This document shows positions 36,688 to 44,937 of a stretch of DNA of 64,000 nt, in pieces. The notes under the pieces were generated by a model, which did not search any database, was not told the DNA's origin, and saw only the letters and a program-made list of their open reading frames with translations. The DNA lies in assembly GCA_016712315.1 (NCBI GenBank), contig JADJRG010000026.1:62001-126000 (forward strand), in the 5' to 3' direction. The DNA comes from Nannocystis sp. GTDB taxonomy: Bacteria; Myxococcota_A; Polyangia; Nannocystales; Nannocystaceae. Positions within the stretch are counted from its first letter, which is position 1, and each line of letters starts with the position of its first letter. The position numbers and the translations under genes were made by a program.

Positions 36688-37449
36688 TCAGCGGCGGCTG
36701 GTCTTGGGTTTGGTCGCGCGCTCGCGCGACTCCTTGAGCCGGTAGGACTCGGCTTCGATCGGGATGATCTCGGCGTGGTGACAGAGTCGGTCGATGAGCG
36801 TCACCACGCATGTCGCATTGGGGAAGACGGTGCCCCATTCGGTGAAGGCGAGGTTCGTGGTGATGATCGTCGATGTCCGCTGATAGCGGCCGTTCACGAC
36901 TTGGAAGAGCAGATCCGCCGAGCGGTCGTTGTAGGTCAGATAGCCGATCTCATCCAGAACGAGCAGATCGGGCTTGATATAGCGCTGGAGGCGGCGGTGG
37001 AGGGCCGCGGGGCCGTCTTGCGCCGCGAGATCGGCGAGCATCGCCGCCGCCTCGGTGAAGCGGACCTTGTAGCCGCGCGCCACGGCGTGGTGCGCGAGGT
37101 TCTTAGCGAGCATCGTCTTGCCGACGCCGTTTGGGCCGACGAAGATCACGTTCCGCCCCGCGCCCTCGCCAGCGCCCTCGAGGAAGCGCAGCTCGAAGAG
37201 CTCCTCGACGCGGGCGCGGCTGAGCTTCCTCGGGTGTTTCCAGTCGAAGTCGGCGAGCGGCCGGACGGTGCCGATTTTCGCGTCGTCGAGGCGCCGCTGG
37301 AGGCTCCTGCGTCGACGCTCGGACTCTTCGATCTCGATCAGCGTCGAGATCCACGCCTCCCCGCAAAACTCCGCCCAGCGCGCGCAGAGGCCGTACAGGC
37401 CGAGCTCCTGGGCGCGCCCTCGTAGGGCTTCGCGTTCAGCCTTCGCCAT
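36688..37449 (-). CDS. istB: IS21 helper ATPase IstB
   Basis: A 253-residue AAA+ ATPase of the IstB/DnaC type with Walker A VGPNGVGKT near residue 103 and Walker B LLVLDEIGYL near 164. It regulates the transposase and target choice in IS21 transposition. The start overlaps the istA end by 14 bases, the usual istAB coupling. The sequence looks complete. Confidence 0.92.
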   Translation of the reverse strand: MAKAEREALRGRAQELGLYGLCARWAEFCGEAWISTLIEIEESERRRRSLQRRLDDAKIGTVRPLADFDWKHPRKLSRARVEELFELRFLEGAGEGAGRNVIFVGPNGVGKTMLAKNLAHHAVARGYKVRFTEAAAMLADLAAQDGPAALHRRLQRYIKPDLLVLDEIGYLTYNDRSADLLFQVVNGRYQRTSTIITTNLAFTEWGTVFPNATCVVTLIDRLCHHAEIIPIEAESYRLKESRERATKPKTSRR

Positions 37450-38947
37450 CGTCCACCTCCTCGCCGTCCTCGATCTCGCCCAGGCGATCGTAGTCGCCCA
37501 GCGCGTGCGGGTGCACGACCACCGCCGCGAGCTTGGGGTGATCGTCCAGCGCCACCACCAGCGGCGGCGGCCGAGTCTGGCTCTCCTGGATCACCATGTG
37601 CCGCACCGCCGACGCCGCTACGATCCCCTTCGCGAGCGCGGCCACCAGCGCTCGCTCGAGGGCGCTCGCGCCGTACTCATCGAGCGTGCGCATCAGCACC
37701 GACGTCGCACCGCCGAGGTTCTGGCCACGCGCTGCGGCGTTCACCAGAAACGCTTCGCTCGAGGGCGCCTGCGCCGTCAGGCGCTCGGTCGCGCGGTGCT
37801 GCCGCGAGGCCGTCTTGACCGCGACCAGCTCCTTGACGTGCGCCGGGTCTTCGACGCGTTCTCCACGATCGAGGGTGCGGCGGTGCTCCGCGAGCAGCTC
37901 GGCTCCCCGAATGATCCTCACACGATCGAGCGACGCGAGCACCTCCACCTCACGTTGCACCTCCGTGTGCGGCACCGAGTAGTCGTTGAGGTCGAAGCGC
38001 ACGTACGGCGTCTTGCCTACGCGAGCGCTCACGCGCTCCTCGCAGGGGAAGGGCTGCTCGGGCAGCGCGAGCAGCCGTGGCCGCTCCTCCTCGAAGACCT
38101 CCCGCACCGTCCGCGAGGGATCGTCCACCCACCGACGATCCATCGCCGTCCCGTCGCACCACGCCTCGGCCTGCGCGTTGAGATCATCGAGACACTCGAC
38201 CTCACGCCCCGCGAAGAACGACCCGCGGATGTAGCGGATCGCCCGCTCTACCCGCCCCTTCTCGTTCCCGCGGCGAGGCGCGCACGCCCGCGGCTCGAAG
38301 TGGTAGTGCCGCGCCAGCTCCAGCATCGTCTCGTTCAGCCGGAGCGCCGGGCCGCGGCGTTCGATCACCGCGCTCTTCAGGTTGTCGTAGAGCAGCACAC
38401 GCGGGACCCCGCCGACGCGCTCAAACGCCATAACATGTCCTGAGAGGAAGCTCGGCGTCCGCGCGTCCACGAAGAAGCGCAAATAGATCCGCCTCGACCA
38501 GCTCAACACCATCACGAAGGCGAAGAGCCGCCGCCGCGCCCGTCCGATCTTCAGCGCTCCGAAGTCGCCCCAGTCGACCTGAGCCTGCTCTCCAGGCAAG
38601 GTCCGAAGGCGCAGGTACGCCTCCGCCTTCGGCCGCGGCCGCAGCCCCGCGATGATCTCCCGGAAATACGACTCCCCGCCGCTGTACCCGCGGGCCCGCA
38701 CCATCTGGAAGATCCGGCTCGCGTGCAGCTTCGGCCACCGCTCCAGCACCTCGTGGATGTACGGCAGGTACACGTCGACCTTCGACGCCCTCGGCTTCGC
38801 CGCCGCTTCGATGGCGTTCGCCTGCCGCAGCACCCGTCGCACCACGCTCGGGTGCACGTCCACCTGCCGCGCGATCGTCCCGATCGGCCAGCGCTCCGCG
38901 TGATGCAGGCGCAGGATCTCCGCCTCTTGCTCGTTCTTCGTCGTCAT
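37436..38947 (-). CDS. istA: IS21 transposase IstA
   Basis: A 503-residue DDE transposase. The N-terminal HTH (ILRLHHAERWPIGTIARQVD) binds the ends; the catalytic core shows QVDWGDFG (first Asp), LLYDNLKSAV (second Asp) and GNEKGRVERAI (Glu). The C-terminus ends in a very acidic tail. All key residues are present, so the element may still be active. Confidence 0.93.
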   Translation of the reverse strand: MTTKNEQEAEILRLHHAERWPIGTIARQVDVHPSVVRRVLRQANAIEAAAKPRASKVDVYLPYIHEVLERWPKLHASRIFQMVRARGYSGGESYFREIIAGLRPRPKAEAYLRLRTLPGEQAQVDWGDFGALKIGRARRRLFAFVMVLSWSRRIYLRFFVDARTPSFLSGHVMAFERVGGVPRVLLYDNLKSAVIERRGPALRLNETMLELARHYHFEPRACAPRRGNEKGRVERAIRYIRGSFFAGREVECLDDLNAQAEAWCDGTAMDRRWVDDPSRTVREVFEEERPRLLALPEQPFPCEERVSARVGKTPYVRFDLNDYSVPHTEVQREVEVLASLDRVRIIRGAELLAEHRRTLDRGERVEDPAHVKELVAVKTASRQHRATERLTAQAPSSEAFLVNAAARGQNLGGATSVLMRTLDEYGASALERALVAALAKGIVAASAVRHMVIQESQTRPPPLVVALDDHPKLAAVVVHPHALGDYDRLGEIEDGEEVDDGEG

Positions 38948-38968
38948 CGGCCCCCCCTCACTCCCGTG

Positions 38969-39499
38969 TCACCGCCCTGCGCGCGAGTCGATCCCGTGAC
39001 GCGGCGCTCGGCCGGGGCTCCGCGGCTTCTGGTTGATCCACCCCCCGCAGTCACGCTCACATCGCGAGCAGCGGCGGTCCTGTGGCCCCTTTGGGCGCTC
39101 TCGCTCGACCTTCTCTTCTTCTGTCTCTGGTTCACGATCTGTCTCTCCGGCCACCTCTTCGATCGACCCCATGTCGATCTCCTCGGCGACCGGCTCGACC
39201 TTGCCCGCCTCCTCGCTTACGACAAGACCCTGATCCGTCACGCGTTGATCCTGGACCCGAGAGCGGTACCTCTGCGAGCGCCTCGCGTGCATGCGACGCC
39301 CCCGCGGGCTGCTCTCGTAGCGGCGTCGCGCTTCCTTCAGCGAGAGGCGCCGCTGAGCCGCTGAGCACTCCTCTCCGCAATAAATGTCGCCGTGATCACA
39401 TCTTCGGCAGAGCGTGACTATCGCCTTGCACCTGCCACAGAGGAAGATCCGGAGCCCATCGCCGGGCGGATGAAAAAGTGTACCGATCGCCCGCTCGTC
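38969..39499 (-). pseudogene. Cys-rich accessory ORF of the IS21 element, no start codon
   Basis: An open minus-strand frame upstream of istA. It reads FLCGRCKAIVTLCRRCDHGD followed by IYCGEECSAAQRRLSL, with seven Cys in a double zinc-ribbon arrangement, and then RRRYESSPRGRRMHARRSQR. Similar Arg-rich zinc-ribbon ORFs are, to my knowledge, carried by some IS21 relatives. A TGA precedes the frame at 39500-39502 and there is no ATG, GTG or TTG before the Cys motif, so the 5' end appears broken. An internal ATG at 39292 would leave out the Cys motif. Confidence 0.5.
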
Positions 39500-39803
39500 T
39501 CACGGCCTCCGCTGGACATCCCCGGGTCTTCGTCCTACCTTCGCCACGTCGACCCTCCCGCTCGTCAAGTTGGTGGACTCGACCGAGCGCCGGGATGGTT
39601 GAGACCCCGGCGCTCACCTTTTTCCCCGCCGTGAGCCCTCTGTACCTCACCTCGCCGATCCACACCCACGATCGACCCGATGCGCACTCGCGCCGCTGAT
39701 TCACTGGCAGATCAATTTGTAAGCATCACAGGATGCTCAGATGCTCAGTGCTCATCCCTCGCGAGACGTCGGCGGAATTCGTCGGGTCCTGACCGGCGTT
39801 GAC

Positions 39804-40210
39804 AGCACCAGCCCGTAGGCCACGCCGACCGACTTCTTGCCGAACAGCGCGATGAAGTGGTAGCCGATACGCGTACCCAGCCCGGTCTTGCTCAGTGCGA
39901 TCGCGATCATCACCGCGATCGAGATCAGCCAGATCAGCGGGTTGGCGAAGCCACTCAGCGCATCGGCGATCGCGCCCTCGGGCTTGCCGGGGCGCGTGAC
40001 CTCGGTGATGGCCACCAGCGCGATCGCGATGGTGGACACCGCGCCGATCGGAAGGGCCTTGCCGATGATGGCCGCGATGGTGCCGGCGAACAGCGCCAGC
40101 AGGTGCCAGGCCTCGGGCGTGACCTTCACGGGCACCGGGATGACGAACCAGATCAACAGCCCGATGCCGAGGGCGATGGCCAAGGGTTTGGGAAAAGTGA
40201 GGGCGTTCAT
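39804..40210 (-). pseudogene. N-terminal fragment of a DASS-family anion transporter, cut by IS21
   Basis: From ATG 40210 (GGAG seven bases upstream) the frame reads MNALTFPKPLAIALGIGLLI, then EAWHLLALFAGTIAAIIGKA and GFANPLIWLISIAVMIAIAL, the first membrane spans of divalent anion:Na+ symporters (2-oxoglutarate/malate or tartrate/citrate type). It ends at the IS21 border after GLVL. Codon use (for example GGGCGTGACC, many CTG and GCG) fits a proteobacterial-type donor, which is inference only. Confidence 0.7.
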
Positions 40211-40244
40211 GCGGGTCTCCGAGATGGACAGCAAAACGAGGCCG

Positions 40245-40345
40245 TCAATACAACGGCAGCACGAGGAACCGCCTGATCACCAGCGCATTGGCCAGGTCGA
40301 TGAAAAAGGCGCCCACCATCGGCGCCGAGGATGTTAAAAAGCCGA
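40245..40345 (-). pseudogene. gltS: C-terminal fragment of a GltS-type glutamate symporter
   Basis: The last ~33 codons read APMVGAFFIDLANALVIRRF followed by LVLPLY and a stop, very like the end of sodium/glutamate symporters (ESS family). Upstream of about 40345 the frame has no resemblance. It precedes the DASS-type fragment by 34 bp, so both probably come from one imported transporter operon. Confidence 0.5.
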
Positions 40346-40495
40346 AATTGGCCGAGAGGCCGGGTACTGGGCGTGCGCGGTGTCCACGCAGGAGGCGGGC
40401 CGGGAGACTGCTATCTCCGCCGCTAGGACCGTCTGAAGGCTGCCCTGCAGGATGCATGTGCGATAACACGCGTCGAACCCCAGGAGAGATCACTT

Positions 40496-41909
40496 GGCTC
40501 TCCTAACACATTCATGGGTTAAAGAGGCATCACATGAGGCCAAGGAATGGAGAGACCGCCACAGCAGAGCAGCAGCATAGCGGCGAAGCTGGAGAGACGT
40601 TTGAAGCCGTAGGCGCGGGAGGTGACGACGCGGGCTTTGCGGTTGAAGCCTTCGGTGATCGCGTTGGTGACGCCGACAGTGATGTAGGCGGTGATCCCGT
40701 CGAAGTGCGCAGCGATCGTCTCAGCGGCCTTGACAAGCGGGGGCAAGCCTTCGGCCTCGACCCAGCGCAGCCAGCCTGTGAGGTCGCTGTGGATCGACTC
40801 TGGAGATGCGGTGTCGAAGATCGCCGCGAGGGACTCCTTCATAAGGTAGGCGCGGTAGAGCGGCTGGTTCTCCTTCTCGAGCTCTGTGAGCTTGTTGCGA
40901 GCGACGGCGTCGAGCTTCCAGGGCGAGCGCTGGAGCGCGAAGCGGGTCCCCTTGAGGGCGCGCTTCTCGGCGGGGTCGCGGAGTTCAGCGACCATACCGC
41001 GGCGGATCTCGTCGAGCGCGTCGTGTACCAAGCGCTGGACGTGGAAGCGATCGAAGACGACGCGGACGTGGGGCGCCCGCTCGCGCAGCGCCTTCTTGAA
41101 GGCTCCCGACATGTCGATCGACGCGACCTTCAGCGCAGCCGTCCCAGCGGGCCCCAGGGCCTCGAAGAAGCCGTCGAGCGCGGCGGCGTCCTTGCCCTCG
41201 GCGACCCAGACCACGCGGCGTGTGTCGAGGTCGACGACGACGGTGACGTAGCGGTGGTGCTTGCGGTAAGAGAGCTCATCGATGCCGATCCGACGGAGCC
41301 CGCGGAGGCGCTCGCTGGGGTCTCCTCCGTAGCGCTTGACCACCCGCTCGATCACGCGGCCGACCGTCAGCCAGGCGATCCGCAAGAGCCGCGCGACGGT
41401 CGTTTTATCTGTCTTTTGGGCCATCAAAGCGATCAAGTCCTCGAAGCCCTTCGTGAAGCCCGTGTCGTGCTCCGCCCAGGGAACCTGCTCGACCTTGACG
41501 CCGCACGACGAACACTCGACGCGGCGGATCGAGTAACGCAGCTCGCACTCGACCCCCCCGACGTCGAGGTGCCGCCACCGACGCACCCTCTGATCACGGA
41601 TCGGCCCCGTGGCCCCGCAGGTCGAGCAGCGGCCCTTCGTCCAGCTCGGCGCGACGTCGATGACAAGCCTGTCCTCCTCGAACTCAGCACCGAGGACACG
41701 GACCTGCTCCATTCCCAAAAGGCGTCGTAGAAACGTGGTGATGCGCACGCCCAGATGCTCGATCCCGCGCGGCCCTTGTGCCAGTAAAAACTGGCCCCAA
41801 GAGATGTGCGCGAACGCAGCCACGACCTGTTTGCCAGACAACCGAGATTTCACGCGGCAGAACACATCCTTGGGGTCCATCCTGGATCCACGAACATGTT
41901 AGAAGAGCC
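40496..41909 (-). mobile_element. ISL3-family insertion sequence with 8-bp target duplication
   Basis: 1414 bp bounded by inverted repeats GGCTCTCCTAACACATTCAT and (reverse-complemented right end) GGCTCTTCTAACATGTTCGT. Both flanks carry the identical 8-mer GATCACTT (40488-40495 and 41910-41917), the duplication size expected for ISL3. The intact ends, the target duplication and the uninterrupted transposase indicate a recent insertion. Confidence 0.93.
40519..41880 (-). CDS. ISL3-family transposase
   Basis: A 453-residue transposase. A zinc finger of the zf-ISL3 type near residues 83-125 (CSTCGATG, VECSSCGVKVEQ) is followed by the DDE_Tnp_ISL3 domain with GIDELSYRKHHRYVTVVVDL (first Asp), ASIDMSGAFKKALRERAPHV (second Asp) and ITEGFNRKARVVTSRAYGF (Glu). 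The natural start is probably the internal MEQVRVLGAEF (residue 57), as family members begin there; the longer frame is also open. It fills almost the whole element. Confidence 0.92.
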   Translation of the reverse strand: MDPKDVFCRVKSRLSGKQVVAAFAHISWGQFLLAQGPRGIEHLGVRITTFLRRLLGMEQVRVLGAEFEEDRLVIDVAPSWTKGRCSTCGATGPIRDQRVRRWRHLDVGGVECELRYSIRRVECSSCGVKVEQVPWAEHDTGFTKGFEDLIALMAQKTDKTTVARLLRIAWLTVGRVIERVVKRYGGDPSERLRGLRRIGIDELSYRKHHRYVTVVVDLDTRRVVWVAEGKDAAALDGFFEALGPAGTAALKVASIDMSGAFKKALRERAPHVRVVFDRFHVQRLVHDALDEIRRGMVAELRDPAEKRALKGTRFALQRSPWKLDAVARNKLTELEKENQPLYRAYLMKESLAAIFDTASPESIHSDLTGWLRWVEAEGLPPLVKAAETIAAHFDGITAYITVGVTNAITEGFNRKARVVTSRAYGFKRLSSFAAMLLLCCGGLSIPWPHVMPL

Positions 41910-41994
41910 GATCACTTCGTCCGGCGAGCGGCATGGGGCTGCCGAGATCGAGTTGCGGAATCGGGGGTTGTCGGCGGTCGGCGACCTAGGACGT

Positions 41995-42249
41995 GCCCGT
42001 TTCGCTCTCCAGCGCTCGCCCTGGAAGCTCGACGCCGTCGCTCGCCAAAAGCTCACGGATCTCGAGAAAGAGAACCAGCCGCACTACCGCGCCTATCTCA
42101 TGAAAGAGGCCCTCGCCGCGACCTTCGACACATCCTCTCCCGAGTCGATCCACGACGACCTCACTGGCTGGCTGCGCTGGGTCGAAGCCGAAGGCCTGCC
42201 CCCGCTCGTCAAGGCCGCCGGGACGAGCGCAGCGCACTTCGACGGCATC
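41995..42249 (+). pseudogene. Internal fragment of a second ISL3 transposase
   Basis: The plus strand reads ARFALQRSPWKLDAVARQKL through YRAYLMKEALAATFD to LVKAAGTSAAHFDGI. It is closely similar to the central part of the neighbouring ISL3 transposase but on the opposite strand and with many silent and some coding differences. Both ends are missing. The intact ISL3 inserted next to this older relict. Confidence 0.85.
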
Positions 42250-42454
42250 CTCGGCGAGGGCACCTGCATGCTCGGTCAACGACTAGCCCGGCGCAGTTTT
42301 TTGATACCACCGTCTGACGAGGATCTGACGGCGACGCCTCGGATCGGCGTGGGATGTCGCCGGACTGCCGTTGACGTATAGCATCTTGGCCGCCTCCCGG
42401 AGCGTCCGAGTCGGCGGCGAAGCTCACGAAACATTGCATGGAAACGAGGCAGAT

Positions 42455-44065
42455 ATGACCAGACGAAGCGACGACACCACGAACAATCTCGATATACTCA
42501 CCACGGGCCCCGGAGCGTCCCTCCTGGCGCTGATGTTGGCGCTCGGGGCCTGCGACGTCGAGGACCCCGCGGAGACGGCCGCGGACCTGGCGGACAGCGG
42601 CGAGACGCCGGCCGGGCAGGCGTTCGAGGCGCTGGAGATCGGCGACCACGGCCCCGAGGTCGCGGCGGCGCACGAGCACCTGCGCCGCTACGGCTACTTC
42701 CCGAACCCCGAGCTCGCGGCGGAGTACCCCGGGTGGCGCCCGGTGGTCGACGCGACGCCGGAGGACCCGGAGATCTTCGACGCGCCGCTGGCGGAGGCGC
42801 TGTCGAGCTATCAGCAGGGCCATGGCTTGCCGGTGACGGGCAAGCTCGACGCGGCCACGCAGGCGCTGATGCAGCAGCCCCGCTGCGGCTTCCCCGATCA
42901 TCACACGCCGCAGAGGACCGATGACTTCGTCGGCTCGATCGCGGCTGGGGGCGACGAGGACGGCGGCGCGCCCTTCGAGAGCTCGCTCGGCCTGAAGGAC
43001 CTCACGGCCGGCGCGCTCGACCCGCACGCGTACAAGCTCTCGCCCTCCAGCCTGACCTTCACCGACCTGACCTACGGCATTTTCGTCCCCAGCGGGGATG
43101 TCTCGGCGAACTTTCAGCTCCAGGAGATCACCGCGGCGACGAAGACGTGGAGCGCCGCGGCGCCAGTCGTGTTCAGCATGAGGACCATCAAGGACGTGAA
43201 CTTCAGCTTCATGTCGAAGATCCACGGCGACCAGAAGAACTTCGACAACCTTACGTATGCGCATGGGACTACGCCGAATTGCAGCCAGACCCCGGGCGTG
43301 TACGCCTGTTATGTGCCTATCCACCTCAACGACGAGTCGTTCACCTGGGGCGTCGGCAACGGGAGCACCGTGCAAGACATCCAGACCCACGCGCTGCACG
43401 AGCTCGGCCACGCGCTCGGGCTCGCGCACTCGGCCGACTCCAACGCGGTCATGTACGCGATCATCCCGCCCGGGCTGGTGCGCAGGACCCTGGCGCCGGA
43501 CGACATCAACGGGATCAAGGCACTCTACCCGACCTTTCGTGATCAGCGGATCTACGACCCAGAATGGTACCTCCTGCTCAATCCCGGGCTGGTCAACATC
43601 ATCGGCTGGGATCCGATCATGGGCTCGATCCACTGGCTGAAGCACGGCCGCAACGACGCCTTCTGCGGCACCCCGGTCTTCGATGTGAGCTACTACCTGA
43701 AGACCAACCCGGCCGTCGCTCAGGCCATCGGCGCGACCAACTATGCCGAGGCGTTCTGGCACTGGCGGGAGACCGGGCTGGCGCAGGGCCTCCCCTCCAG
43801 CCCGGTGTTCGACGCGAAGTACTACATGAACCGCTATCCCGAGCTGCACGCCGCGCTCGGCTGGAACAATTACAGGGCCGCGATGGTCCACTGGCTCGCA
43901 CATGGCATCACCGAGGGGCGCAGTGCAGCCAAGACCTTCGATCCCGTGTATTATCTGAAGGCCAATTTGGACGTCGCGCAAGCCTATGGCGCGACCAACT
44001 ACAAGATGGCGGTTGCCCACTGGATGGGGAGCGGTATAAAGGAGGGGCGCAAGGGCGCGCCGTGA
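42455..44065 (+). CDS. Matrixin-like zinc metalloprotease lipoprotein with cysteine switch
   Basis: A 536-residue protein using ATG 42455, with GAGG five bases upstream; the frame is open to 42371. Lipobox LMLALGAC gives a surface lipoprotein. Next comes a peptidoglycan-binding-like domain (GDHGPEVAAAHEHLRRYGYF, VTGKLDAATQALM), then PRCGFPD near residue 145, the cysteine-switch form that keeps matrix metalloproteases latent. The catalytic motif HELGHALGLAHS near 315 with a following Met-containing turn (NAVMYAI) is metzincin-type. The C-terminal part has four ~40-residue repeats of the FDxxYYLxxNPxVAxAxGxxNY type. Likely a self-inhibited secreted protease used against polymers or prey. Confidence 0.88.
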   Translation: MTRRSDDTTNNLDILTTGPGASLLALMLALGACDVEDPAETAADLADSGETPAGQAFEALEIGDHGPEVAAAHEHLRRYGYFPNPELAAEYPGWRPVVDATPEDPEIFDAPLAEALSSYQQGHGLPVTGKLDAATQALMQQPRCGFPDHHTPQRTDDFVGSIAAGGDEDGGAPFESSLGLKDLTAGALDPHAYKLSPSSLTFTDLTYGIFVPSGDVSANFQLQEITAATKTWSAAAPVVFSMRTIKDVNFSFMSKIHGDQKNFDNLTYAHGTTPNCSQTPGVYACYVPIHLNDESFTWGVGNGSTVQDIQTHALHELGHALGLAHSADSNAVMYAIIPPGLVRRTLAPDDINGIKALYPTFRDQRIYDPEWYLLLNPGLVNIIGWDPIMGSIHWLKHGRNDAFCGTPVFDVSYYLKTNPAVAQAIGATNYAEAFWHWRETGLAQGLPSSPVFDAKYYMNRYPELHAALGWNNYRAAMVHWLAHGITEGRSAAKTFDPVYYLKANLDVAQAYGATNYKMAVAHWMGSGIKEGRKGAP

Positions 44066-44114
44066 CGTCGAGGGTCGCGAACTCGGCAACGGCAAGAAGA
44101 CCGAGCTCGGCCGC

Positions 44115-44435
44115 TCAGCCCGTAGCCCGTAGTAGCGGGCGATCGGCGGGCGGCTCGACGACGCGGCCGGATCCGACGAGAGCATGGATCTGCAAGCCCT
44201 CCCCGCCGCGATCCTCGAGGGTCTGGCCGGCGAACTGGCGGACGCCGTGCAGGCCCTCCCACAGGCAGACGCAGAGCGCAAAGGTGTCGGCCTCTGCGCC
44301 GACGGACTCGCCGCGCATCTGCTCGATCGGCATATAGGCGGGGAGCGCCGACGCGACCGCCGGTGGCGAGACGAGGATCCCCGAGCTGCTCTCGGCGCGC
44401 GTGCGAACGTCGTCGGCGCAGTCGTTGTCTCCCAT
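44115..44435 (-). pseudogene. Ser/Thr kinase C-lobe fragment
   Basis: The minus strand reads SALPAYMPIEQMRGESVGAE followed by ADTFALCVCLWEGLHGVRQF, the GTPAYM.PEQ activation segment end and D-x-F-S helix of bacterial kinases, and ends in GRVVEPPADR. Nothing of the N-lobe, HRD or DFG motifs is present and the end is lost. Confidence 0.65.
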
Positions 44436-44473
44436 GCCCCTCGGCCCTCGGAGAGCATCTCAGAGGACCCGCC

Positions 44474-44749
44474 TTGAGCCTGCTGCCCGGCGAGATCGTC
44501 GCTCCTCCCAATAACAAGCCCCGTACCTTCGTCATCACCCTCGATCCCACCCTGTCGCTGCGGTGGACGCGGATCGGCTACACCGATCCTGTGTGGCTCG
44601 CCAAGGCGAGCCCGTACTTCCTCGCCCACGGCGCGACCGGGCGCGTCGCCGTCGGCGGCAGCTACGGCTATCGTCTCACCTTCGACACGATCGCGAGGGA
44701 GACCCCGAACAAGGCCCCGCACGGCTGGATCGTCGCGCTCGACCAGTAG
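44474..44749 (+). pseudogene. C-terminal fragment of a surface/propeller-like protein
   Basis: The frame reads LLPGEIVAPPNNKPRTFVIT then LRWTRIGYTDPVWLAKASPY and TGRVAVGGSYGYRLTFDTIA, ending at a TAG. The style is that of the myxobacterial lipoproteins with repeated beta-strand units. There is no signal sequence, so the N-terminal part is missing. Between 44750 and 44937, 183 bp hold a further helical coding-like scrap (AAKRLARSLVKIVKIAGKPV) and the region upstream of drmD. Confidence 0.4.
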
Positions 44750-44937
44750 GTCGTCTCGCATCCCGCTGCCCTGCGCAGCCTCGAGTCCGACGCGAGCGCT
44801 GCCAAGCGCCTCGCACGCAGCCTGGTCAAGATCGTGAAGATCGCGGGCAAGCCAGTCGGGCACTTCGGGCCCTTCCCGCAGGCCAACCTCCTTCTCCTAA
44901 ATGAAACCGGCCGGTGGTACTCTGCCCGCCTGCCGAC

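Larger units (their letters stand above)
36565..39804 (-). mobile_element. IS21-family insertion sequence, 3240 bp
   Basis: The ends are inverted repeats: TGTAGGCGCCGGTCA ... GACGAATTCCGCCGACG on the left and, reverse-complemented, TGTCAACGCCGGTCA ... GACGAATTCCGCCGACG on the right; the GACGAATTCCGCC motif is repeated inside the left end. Inside are istA and istB and a degraded Cys-rich frame. No short target duplication is visible (left flank ...CCGCCCGCC, right flank GCACCAGC...), and different broken genes lie on each side, so the element has probably taken part in a rearrangement after insertion. Confidence 0.85.

Noticed and set aside
36529..38443. Long plus-strand frames over the IS21 genes
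   Set aside because: They are opposite istB and istA, whose Walker and DDE motifs are intact on the minus strand.
40245..40493. An 82-aa protein starting at 40493
   Set aside because: Only the last ~33 residues look like protein (GltS end); the rest is low-complexity and crosses up to the ISL3 target site.
42209..44863. 884-codon antisense frame opposite the metalloprotease
   Set aside because: Crosses an ISL3 relic, the protease and a kinase relic; composition is Arg/Gly/Val-rich without motifs.
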